Source: Tubulanus polymorphus
Taxonomy: Eukaryota; Nemertea; Palaeonemertea; Tubulaniformes; Tubulanidae
Direction: 5' to 3'
DNA length: 60,000 nucleotides
NCBI RefSeq assembly: GCF_964204645.1
Contig: NC_134025.1
Coordinates: 19,314,001 to 19,374,000, forward strand
The position numbers and the translations under genes are program-made. Below the pieces are notes generated by a model, which saw only the letters and a list, made by a program, of their open reading frames with translations, did not search any database and was not told where the DNA came from. Of the stretch, positions 46,001 through 58,000 are shown piece by piece (the first letter of the stretch is position 1; each line of letters opens with the position of its first letter).

Positions 46001-49000
46001 AACACCTACCCAGGGTTCGATCTAAAAGCCACAAGCTTATCTGAAATTTCCCTTGACCCCAGAATCAACTTGCCCTACACTGGCAGTCCGATTAGTGGGT
46101 GGCACAATCATCCATTGTATTGAGTGGGAAAAAAGCTTTGATATAAAGTATTGCATTAGCCCGTTGGACAAGTGATAATGATAACCTACTTGCCCTATTG
46201 AAAATATAGGCCTACTTTTCCTGGGCAATCGGACAAGTGCTTAGATCGGATCCTGCTTCCTCACGTATGCCATGTAAAACCCTCTTTAAAGTAACAGCCC
46301 TTTTTTCCTAAATCATTGCAGCATTTGATGAACTGGTCGATGCATACAGTGAACAAGCTAGAGGATTGTTAGATGGTGGTGCAGAAATTTTACTAGTTGA
46401 AACTATATTTGATACAGCTAATGCAAAGGTATTCATAACCTACATCTCTCACATACTGCGTCTACATAGGCCGAGTCTGGGGCCTGTTACAATTCCAAAG
46501 GTATCTTTTTGAAACCTGGTTTGTTTGTCAGATGAAAATGAGTTTCACCCCTGTCGTTGATCGTTGTCCATTCAATACACCACCCAACTTGAACTTCTTG
46601 TTAGCACATTTGTCCTATTATGTGCATGTCCTGGGGAGATACACGTGGCATTCACCACATTTTGGTTTTAATTCCTTTCAAATGTTTACCTATGAAGCTA
46701 TTATTCTCTTGTTTCATTAATAGGCTGCTCTGTACGCTATACAGCTTCTATTTGAAAACACTTATCAACCTGTACCTATATTTGTAAGTATGAGATTTTC
46801 TATTGATATTCAATCATTAAGAACAAAGAGAGCCAGATTAAAAACTTTCCTTGCATGTTTTCAGATTTCTGGAACGATTGTTGATAAGAGTGGAAGAACT
46901 TTATCTGGACAAACTGGTGAAGCATTCCTCATAAGTGTAGGACATACAAATCCCTTGTGGTAAGTACAGTACACAGCTAATAGTGGCATTCACCGCTCTT
47001 AATTTGGACGGTTCCATTTAGGAGAGAGCAAGTGTTTGCGCTAGAGAGTCTGTTATGAATTAGTCTGTTCCATAGACCATACCAATTAAAACACCTAAAA
47101 GACTGATCCAGCATTTCTCTGTGTGTAAACAGAAATTGGCTCAGAGTCCGAGATAAATTGTAATTGTGAATCTCTGTGGTATGACCCAGGGATAACTATC
47201 TAGCAAATTCAGCAATGTGCACCCTGGTTTTGTCCATTCTAAAGCAACTATCAATCTGTACCCACCCCCTGAGACAATCGACCAATTATCACCATCCTTG
47301 TAAAAACTGATCATCAAGATTTACCCAGAAAGAGCACCAAGCTTCGCTAGGATATCTCCAATGTGCCGAGGATTCCAGGTACAGACAACAAACGGTTTAT
47401 CACAAACATCAGAAGATCTCCAGGACTTAGACTAAACAAGATTGAAACAGAAGCCTGAAGTTATTTTATTTTGAGCAAACTGGCAAATGTAAGTAGGCCT
47501 AACAGATATCCTTATTGATCTAATATCATCTTAGTATTTATTATTTAATATTGAACAATAAACTATTTGGAAAAAATACCACAAACATTTGGTAAAAAAT
47601 AAAACGAGAAATTCTTAAGTTCCTGATTCACGATTCATATCAATTCCAAAAATTTTATTGACAACATTAAACATCACACAGACAGATCAACACTTCAACT
47701 GCAATATCCGCCGGATGCCATCCTACCCATTTCGAAATGTTAGACATTCAAAATACAAGCGATGCACCTTTACACATTTAAATTGCCAGCCGGACAAAAA
47801 CTAATCATCAGGATATCAACAAAGTCGAGTTTGATTGGCTGAGGGGTGAGCACAGAGAGTAGATTGATAGCTACATGAATTTGGCACATTCCAGGTGGTA
47901 CTGTGAATGCAACTTATGTTCTGACAAATTACTTTACTTACGTGTTTTCTAGTGAGCAACAATTTTCATATTTTCAGTGTTGGGTTGAACTGTGCTCTCG
48001 GTGCTAACGAAATGAGGCCTTTCATTGAAAGAATTGGACAGAATACAAAATCTTATGTCTTGTGTTATCCTAATGCCGGTAAGTAGGAGATTGGATCTGG
48101 ATAACACATCTAAAGCCTAGTGTACATCGACACTGCGATTGGAGACAACTAGTTGCTTGGCAGTTTTCAGCGCATGAGAGGAACTCTGGATACAATCAGT
48201 TGCTCCAATTTGTCAATGTGGGTGAGCTTACGACTGGTTAGCGTCCATCTATCTCCAGTTCCAGCCAGTTGCCCACGTTCTACTTTTGAGCAACTAGTTG
48301 TAATCAGTTAATGTCATATCCGTCGACGTGAGGGCTCCATAATCAACAACACATGGTTGCAACTGACTAAAACAAATCACGTGATTAGGGATGCCCTCTA
48401 GAATATTTGCTAGATAACACACTCAGTCGCTGGCGCTATGGACCTAGCAACCTTCTTTTTAGATATATGATCAATTACGTATATAAGATTTCATTCTTAT
48501 CTTCAGTACTATATAATAAGTCTTGAACTTCACCTCTTAAACTTGGAAAGTATTTGGCTTGCCTAATCTGGGTTTGTTTAACCCAGAGATGCTAGTTTTC
48601 CGGAAATATCCAGTATTCCGGAAATTTAGGATCGCCGATGTCAATTCCTGAAATTTGGTGAGAATTCCTCGCGGCGACCAGTAATGGCGCGGACCGTAAA
48701 AGCGTTCGTTTGTTTGTACTCGTCGTCGCTTCTGTGTTATTTTATCTTGGTCTCTGTTTCCGAGGACGTTCTGCTACAATGTATATATGTGTGCTTGTTG
48801 TGGTATCTGTGCGTGCGTAGGCGGAGCGCCACTGTTGTGATGCCATTTCCACTTAAAAGTCAATAATCTTTACGCGCCGTTGTACATCGTCCCGCTGACG
48901 GCCAACAATGTGAAGATGCACGTGGTAATAATTAACATAATATTTAATAAATATCATCTTAATTATTACCACGCGCGTGCTATGTGCTGAGGCACGCAGC

Positions 49001-52000
49001 TTTGTAACTTTCTTTTTGCGGGATGGTCTGCAAAATGAGCACGCACGGAAAGATTCAGTCGGGAGTCGGCCGATATAAAGGCAATTGACAGCGGTATAAA
49101 AAATAAATTTAACTGGCAATGGCTAGAGTGTGAGGACAGTAACGGGGACTACTTATCGAACTACATTCGTGAGATAGACTTAGCTGGCGTGGCGTACTGC
49201 GTCGTTTGTAAAGACCAGGTCAAATACGGTAGTGGCGGGAAAAAAGATATTCTTCGTCACCCGGATAGCGCGGGGCATAAGAAGGCAGGGAGGGATGTGA
49301 AGCACAACGAATGCCTGCCGTCGTATTTTCAGATGAAAGATGCCGATCGTGACACTGCATCTCCGGCGATGCAAAAATGCCCGTTCTAAATTCCGGAATT
49401 TTGGTACTTTGGCCCTAGCATCTCTGTTAACCCATTAGCACTATGTAGTGTCAATTTCACTAAGCCTATGTACCGGGATAGTGTCAATTGCTCCTCAGAA
49501 AGTTCAAGGGAAAATCCAAGTTTATCACGATACCGAACCCGAATAGCTCATTTACGGTACTGTTTATTTTCATGCATTACAAGCTTGTGTTATTTGTTGT
49601 AAATAGTCAAGGCGTTCATATGATAAGATTTGATGAGGTGGGCCACCAACATGGTGTCCTTTTGGCCCTCCGAAATTCATCCAAAGTTACTTGGATTTGA
49701 AGTGAGCGCTCAGATCTGTCATGTTCTTACTACAAATACTCAAGAATTTCAAATACGATGATGTTGATTTCTCTACGATATTTCAAGGACTTGGGTGTCT
49801 AGTTTATCATAAGCTATTGGGTTCGAATCCCACTAAAACCGTTTTTGTACAGCATATGAAAAAAGTGTCAGAGCGGCTTGAGTTTTAGGCAGGACGGATA
49901 CGGGCGGCTTGAGTGCTAATAGGTTAATGTTTGTTTTTTTTGTTTTACATAGATATGTTTAACATGTATTATTTTCAGGTTTACCGAATACATTTGGTGA
50001 TTATGATGAAACACCAGAGATGATGGCAGCTCAGTTGGAGGTATATATATATATATCATTTGATCTCCCTTGTTTTTCCCTTTTAAGCCCACTTCAGACT
50101 TGAATCCGAGCGAGTTTTTTTATTTCATTTACTTTTTATCCGTCCATCTGTAGACAGAATCTTCATCACACATGATAGTATGGTCTTGATATTATTGCTC
50201 TGTTCAGTAATCTGCCTTATTTTGTAAAATTGACTTCATTTCCGTTCATTCTGCACCTAAACTGGTAAACCATGACGGTTCGTCACCAACAATAATGTAT
50301 TATACTATCAATCTTCTATCTCTGTTGAGGATTCACATTAGGCTTCATTTCTTCTACTGTACACTCATGACCTAGATTGGCCATAGTTTTTATTACACCA
50401 GTGCATCATGAGTGACCCCAAATGGAGAAAAGTGTTGTGGAATTTAAGAGAAACATGAAATATTAAGTCTTCAATGACTCGTGTCAATTATATTATATAG
50501 GGAAGCAAACCATCAGTGATTCGCTACGGTCTGATCGTATGAAATAGAACAAAATAAGTAAGCCTAATGCCATTGGACTCAATAATTCCCTATTTTTGGC
50601 CATTGATTTAGTGTGCGGATCTTCAAACCAGTAACGCCTAATTCATTAGGAAATGAATGAAAGTACCGACTTCATTGGTTTAGGCGGAGTCTACTCTACT
50701 CTACAATTTCAATCTATATTGGCAATTATACATATTTAGTAACCACATATGATTGCAAAGTTGTAGCTGATGACATGATGGCCAATGATTTTGGTGAGTT
50801 TCAGGGTTGTTGGTTTCAGTATATGTTCACCAGGGATGTTGAATATTGAAATTGTCAGAGCTTTTCAAACCACATTCACAGTATGCATGGTTTCCCTGAA
50901 ACCCTAGTTTGACAAAAATCATGTTGCCGGGAGTCTTGTTCTATAATTTATGACATTGTGTAAATGCTTTTTCAGTCTTTTGCAAAAGATGGATTATTCA
51001 ATATAGTAGGTGGTTGTTGTGGTACTACCCCGGAACATATACAGTATGTATCAGAGGTTTAATGCATATGATTTTGTAATTCATTGTTTGAACCTAGTGA
51101 AGCACTGACTGATTGTTATTATGAATCTTTCAGTGCTATTGCTGAAACTATGAAGCGACATAAACCCAGAGTACCACCTAAGGAAATGCATGAAGGACAT
51201 ACCTTGCTAGCAGGTAATTTGTTTTAGCTCAACAAACAATGCTCAATTTTATAAGTTTATGATACATTTTAATGTCGAGGAGTTTCCATTATGAGATTGA
51301 AAGGCATGAGCTGGTTACAGCATTCAAATGGAATCAGTGGTGGGTAATCCACTTGCACCAAATCATATCAATATAAATCACTTCTGTGATAGTTTAACAG
51401 GTCACTAAATCAATTTGCATTAACTCCAACAATTGTGCCAATTAGGTAAACCAAGTGGCAAACAAATATGTGATTGACTGTACTGTCCTACTTAACTGTC
51501 TAAACTGCAGCGCCTGAAATAAAGATGCCTCCAAAATACTACTGCAGGCATTATGTGAATTACATATTGGTACTTAAAATGCTTGAATATTGGCGAATAT
51601 GAGACAAGTCACAATCTATGAAGTGTGAATAAAAGACCTACGAAGATTTTATTTCTGAAATATCAGTGTAACAGATTATTGTGGTTAAATCTTCATAATA
51701 GCGATTTAACCTCTGAAACTGGACTGCTTCCTATGGTGTATTTGCAACATTTTACTTGACACTTCATGTTTGATTGCTTTTGTTTTTATTAAGGATTGGA
51801 GCCTATGTATATGGGACCACTTTCATTGTTCGTGAATATTGGTGAACGTTGTAATGTAGCTGGTTCTCGGAAATTTGCACGACTGATTGCAAATGGTGAC
51901 TACGAGGTGAATATTGAGTTGCTAAACATTTCAATGTTTGTCAAAACAAGACCATTTTCATTAGAATTTGGAATGCTGATAGGTTTTGATGATTGTCAGC

Positions 52001-55000
52001 TTACTAAAGTGTCCAACAATTAGAAAGCTTTTAAGATTGTGGGAGTAAGCTTTTTTCAGCCATTTAGATTGCTTTAGGCAATGGAATAATTTTCATTGAT
52101 AGTCCAGTCAACAGTATACTAAGCATTAGTTGGAGTTTTGAATGTTTTTCTATGGGTGTTGTGTCAATTTATGTTTATAGGAAGCTTTGAGCATAGCTAA
52201 GACTCAAGTAGAAAATGGTGCCCAAATCCTTGATATCAACATGGACGAAGGTATGCTGGATGGAAAAGCTGCCATGTCTAAGTTTCTGAACCTCATATCA
52301 TCAGAGCCTGACATTGCCAAGGTAATTATTAACGGACAATCATTAAACATGCTTATAGGGTTTAGACTATAAGTGTGCTTAAATGAGTCGAACGATTAGT
52401 TGAGCTCGTATGACTAGTTGCTAAGTACGTGTGGCGCAGAAATTTTGAACAATCAGTATGTGCATAAGTAGAAATAGTGCATGGAATATTCAACAGGATA
52501 AGCCTGCTCATTGCCTCTGTTGTATTTCTATGACTGATGAATTCCGACTGATTTTGTAGATGGTTCTAATTACTTGGATAACGAGAAAGCGGCATTTGAG
52601 TACAGGCTTTGATACTAGAAAACATTAGTAATGTACTAGTGATACGTAGTAGAATAACCACGTGGAGAATCAATGATAAGTTTAAAACCTATTATATACA
52701 AGATTTAAATGATTGAAAACGAATGATATCTATTAAAAATTGAAATAAATAGACACAACATTACAGACTATCTCTCTTGACACAATCAACAATCATCTCA
52801 GGAGTGGTGTAGATGAAATCTTCTAAATCCTGTATATTGTGGGTTTTAAGTTTATCAGTGATACATATTCCTCATAGAATGTGCCACCTTTGAAAAATTA
52901 GCTTGATATATTATGAATTTATCCATGATCCAAGATACACCCTTCTATCTAGACTATGTTATGCAGAGACACAGGATACACTCCTATCTCTGCAATGCTT
53001 AGATATTACTAAGGCAAACTCTGATCATGGGAAAATTAATTGACAACTATGGTAGATGATCGAAGTAGGATGATAATCAATAGTGGTTTATTTTTTTCTG
53101 GTATGAAAGCCGATAATAAAGTTCCTGTGGTTACAATATGGCTGAATCAATTGTCTCCAAGATTAAAGCGTGAAATCATGTTTTGGTTGTCATCAATACC
53201 TGGGTGGTTCAATCCAAGTTGCAGCATTCTGAGGGTTGCTCCAGATGGACTCGGTGAATAATGTCCATCATGTGGTTGCAATTGCATTTGACCTTATTCA
53301 TTATATAATCAATTGTATAAGTCTACCATGAATTTTCTGTTTGTCTACTTAGGTACCACTGTGTATTGATTCGTCAAACTTTGCAGTAGTAGAAGCTGGA
53401 TTAAAATGTTCACAGGGTAAATGTGTCGTGAACAGTATCAGTTTGAAGGAGGGCAAAGAAGATTTTCTCAATAAAGCTAGAATAATCAGGCGACATGGGG
53501 CAGCTGTTGTAGTCATGGCATTTGATGATGTTGGCCAAGTATGTATTTCACTTATTACTCAATCTACACTCCCAGCCAAAAGCTCAATGCATTTATGTAA
53601 GTTTTCTTTGGAAATTTGATCCTCTTGAAACATTTCAAGTTTCAAAGTCGTTATGATTTTTTTCTGCCTTTCTCTTCAAGAAGGGCATTTCAGAATTTTG
53701 AGTGCTTTATGTGGCACCCTGTCCCACCTATGGACTGCCTTTTGTTTCATGAAGTCATAATTATTATATCACTGATAAATTTTCTGCTCCTTAATTATCG
53801 AATCGTTCGAGATGATATTATATTGGCTTTTCTACTGAATGTTTATAGGATTTTGATTGATATTACCGGTAGTTTACAACTTCAAAAAATGTTTTTTCAA
53901 TTTTATGTGTAATGTAGAAAAAAAATTAAGTGTGGTAACCAGGTAAAAACTTAGCAGATAAGTTGCCATATATTCTTAATTCAGCAAAATCAAGACGGTT
54001 TTCATTTTACATATGGTAATTTAGCATTGCTTAATTGTCCCTGGTGCAGTGTTGGAAGAAAAACTTATGAAGTTTGATATGAAGCGTATTTCTGCTGAAT
54101 TGAAGAATTCATTTCATGCATCGTTTTACAGCATATGTCTTGTCCTTTTTAGGCCACAGACATAAAGGGAAAAGTTGATATTTGCACACGATCGTACAAT
54201 CTGTTGGTCACTGAAGTTGGCTTCGACCCATCAGATATTATCTTTGATCCAAATATTTTGACTATAGCGACCGGAATAGAAGAACATAATGATTATGGTG
54301 TCAATTTCATCGAAGCTACACGCATAATAAAGGTAAATTTCGCGGTTGTGTATGGTAATACCGGGGTCAGATCCAGAGGCCAATTTTAAAGGACTTGCAA
54401 CATCCCAAAAGGCCACTTTAATGTCCAAAAAGTTAAGGTGTACTCCCACACTGAAATGTTGCTATTGTCTTTGTGGACAAAATGAAAAGGGCACTAGAAA
54501 CATTTGATGGAAATCTCACTAGTCCCGCCTGGGTCGGCCCCTGAATACATCCTGTATACTCCGGCTAATAACTCAAGCAACTTTTTGACCTTGGAATCCT
54601 GGCATTTTGCCTAGCATCTCCCAATAAGCCGAGGCCTTAAAAAAGTTAAATTACGTATTTGATTTGTTAATAAGTTTGTTAACTTCATTATTTTTTTGTC
54701 CGTCATCTGTCCGGTTGTTTGTCTGTCCGTTTATAGACAGAATCTAGTATTCTTGGGAAGTTTAAGATACACTTTGATCCATCGTTTCAATATTAGGTCC
54801 ATGTATGTATCTACCCTAGCTGCATCTGCAGACCAAAAATTTATTCCAAAATATTTAAGTAGGTCTTCGTTTTAAAAAGTTGTCCTGCTATATAATGTCA
54901 ACTAGATAAACTTCAAAACTTTTCCTCCCAAGAGTATTTTTCATTGTCGCTGCATGTATGCCTCCCCAGCAAGCCCGATTCTTAGGGATTTCTTTCTACA

Positions 55001-58000
55001 AGGTAGTTGAAATTTTGAAGGCACTTTGATCAATTGCTTTGAGGTTTGGTATGTATCCCCTAGGGCCTAGCATCACAAGAAAAAGTGGGTCCATCGAAAA
55101 TAAGTTTACTTTTTGTTCGAAAAAGGTCATTTTAGATCTGAATTCTTATGCCTAAAGTTTCTACGTGTTTTGTAATTAGGGTTTTCTGTTTCTTCACAGA
55201 AAACCCTATTGAAATTCGCGTGATTATTATTATTTTTTTTTAACCCTTTTCCACACAGTTTTTGTTAAAAGTGTAAAGGCTTCCTTACCTTACCGCTGTC
55301 GCCGATACAATCCGTATGATATCCTTCAGCCCACTTCAATCTCCAGATACTGCATGGGAATTTTGATAAATCCACGTTGTAAAGGCACTGTCGAGCCGTA
55401 AACATCGGAAATTTGGCTCCGTTCAATTAGTAGCCATGTTGTGTTTTCTTTCCGAAATTTCTCTCTTCTTTATGAGGAAGAGCTATCGAATTATTCCCTC
55501 TCTTCTCCACAAACATTTCAAAGTCAATTTTATGAATTTATTGCTCAGCGGGTCCGAGTCCAAGAGTTTACGAGTCCGGCGTTCGCGTGTCTGACAGGTT
55601 TACGGGCATTTGTTGGTTACCTCTTTAATATTTTTGATTGGTTGTTATTCGGGTTATTTCATTTAAGTATATTGCTGATCAGTTCATGTAACCAAAAGCG
55701 TCAATAAACAGATTTTGAATTGATCAAGTTTAAATCAAGGTCGTTGAGTCGCGGAGGGCTATTAGAATTACGTTCGTCTCAGAGAGAGAACAAACAACAG
55801 AAAAGTATCAGGTGATTATCAATAGGCTAGGCTATTTGTAAATCAAAATTTTTCTAACCTGCAGTTACGTTCTGTGGCACAGTGGGTAAATCACTGGACT
55901 ACAACTGGATTTTTTTTTTTTTGTTTGGTTTCAAATCCCAATATTGCATGTCTGAGCGTCAACGTACTCACATATGGCTAACCTGTAGTAATCGCCGTAC
56001 AGTCACATACAGGTAACAACAGCGTTTTAAGTATTAAGTGAGTGCGACAAGCCTACCATGCCTATGTGCTACAAACACAACTTTTTCCCCTCTCGTCGGC
56101 CCTACAGTGATGTTACTAATAACTGGTGCCATTATAACATGGATAGGATTTGGTCAAGACTAGCCTAAAGTCTAATTCAGTCTATGTACTAATTCACTCG
56201 ATAGGCCTATTTTTAGCCCACTTGGGACTTTAGTCCCAGCGGGCTATTGCGTTCACTTTTCGTCCGTCGTCCGTCCTGGACGGAATACAGTTATTTTGGG
56301 AAGTTTTGAAGACGCTTCAATGTAATGTCTTGATATTTGGGTTACACATGTATCTACCCTAGACACATCTTCAGCCCAAAAACTGGCCCTGTCAGAATCA
56401 AGATGGCCGACTGGCAGCCATTGTTGTTCGCCAAAATCAACACTTTTTACACATTTTTGAACTTTTTGAGGGAAATTTTGAAGACGCTTTTATCAATTAC
56501 CTTGATCTTTTGGATATATGTGAATCCCCCCAGGGCCCATCAGCATAACAAAAATTGGGTCGATCGGACTCAAGATGACCGTCCTATGACCTTTTTAGTG
56601 CCCAAAAATGTCAATTTTGGCCCGAATTCGGAGTGCTGTAGCTCCCTACTGGTTCGCCATTTCTCATTGCAATTTGTGATGGGTATTCTTTGAAAAGGGA
56701 TGTGTTATACCTGAGACAGGTATTTTTTATCAGCCAATTATGATGCAATTGGCGGCCATCTTGGTGTCATAAGCACTCATTCGTAGGTGGGAAAAGTTTT
56801 TCCACATTATATTGTTGATATTTCAGCATATTTTCTTACCACAATCAATTGGAAAGTTGTAGCTCATGACATGGTTTATAATTGTGGTGAGTTTGAAGGT
56901 CATTGGTTTTTATATATGGCCACCAGGGGGCGTTGAATAATACAATATCTTAGTATTTCTATATTATATTCGTATCAATGCATATTTTGTAACCACAATC
57001 AATTGCAAAGTTGTAGCTCATGACATGATCTATGATTGTGGCAATTTTTAAGGCCAATAGTTATTCTATATGGTCACCAGGGGGCGTTGAATAGTAGAAT
57101 AACTTAGTATTTCCTTATTATATTGGTACCTAGGCATATTTTGTTACCATGATCATTTACAAAGTTATAGTTCGTGACATGTTCTATAATTGTGGTGAGT
57201 TTCAAGGTCAGTGGGTTTTGAATATGGTCACCAGGGGGCGTTGAATATTGAAATTGTTAGATTGTTGAACATTCGGAACCACTTCCCAAGTGGGCATGGT
57301 GTCCCTGGACCCCTAGTTAAAACAATACAGTGAAGTATTCACACGCAGAAAGGCCAATTGATTTGAGCCATGTGATTAAATTTGGCCAGGCCTTCTCTGA
57401 CCTGCTGACATTAATAGTCAAACCTAGATCCAAAACGTTCATATGGTCACGGCTTGTATACCAGAAATCATTGTAGGCCTGTACATTTTGCTGTTCGTAG
57501 GTTTGGTTTACCAATTTCTCCATTCTTGACTGATAAGTGTACGGTACAGCTGTATGCATTATACAATTGTTCCAATGGGAATAGGGCCTATTGATTGGGC
57601 TTATTATTTCCTGCTTTAGAATACTGAAATAAGCCTAACGTTCATTCAAATATCCAACATCGGTGAAATTTTGATTACTGTATACATGTACTGTAGGTTT
57701 TTCATGTTGTATGAATATTTTGCAGTTCAAATGAGTATGATGCTGATTCCAATGTCAAACGCATGAAGTTAGATGGACAGTCAACACCAAGATATCTCTC
57801 TTCGACCGATGTTGCACCATAGAAGATCTGATTCTTTCAACTCAAGCAAAGTGATTCAACACGATCGACATAACACTGGAATAGGTTTGCAGTAACTAAA
57901 CGGTTCATTTCATTTAGTCCTATTTACTTTTTTAGCCAATTTGAATATTATTGTAATTGAAACTCTGGAACTGTTAACAAAAGACAAGTTAAAAAAACAC

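Noticed and set aside
55441-55707. 88-codon hydrophobic frame as a nested gene in MTR intron 15
   Set aside because: No recognisable family, no splice or promoter context, and it sits in repeat-like sequence next to a hairpin.
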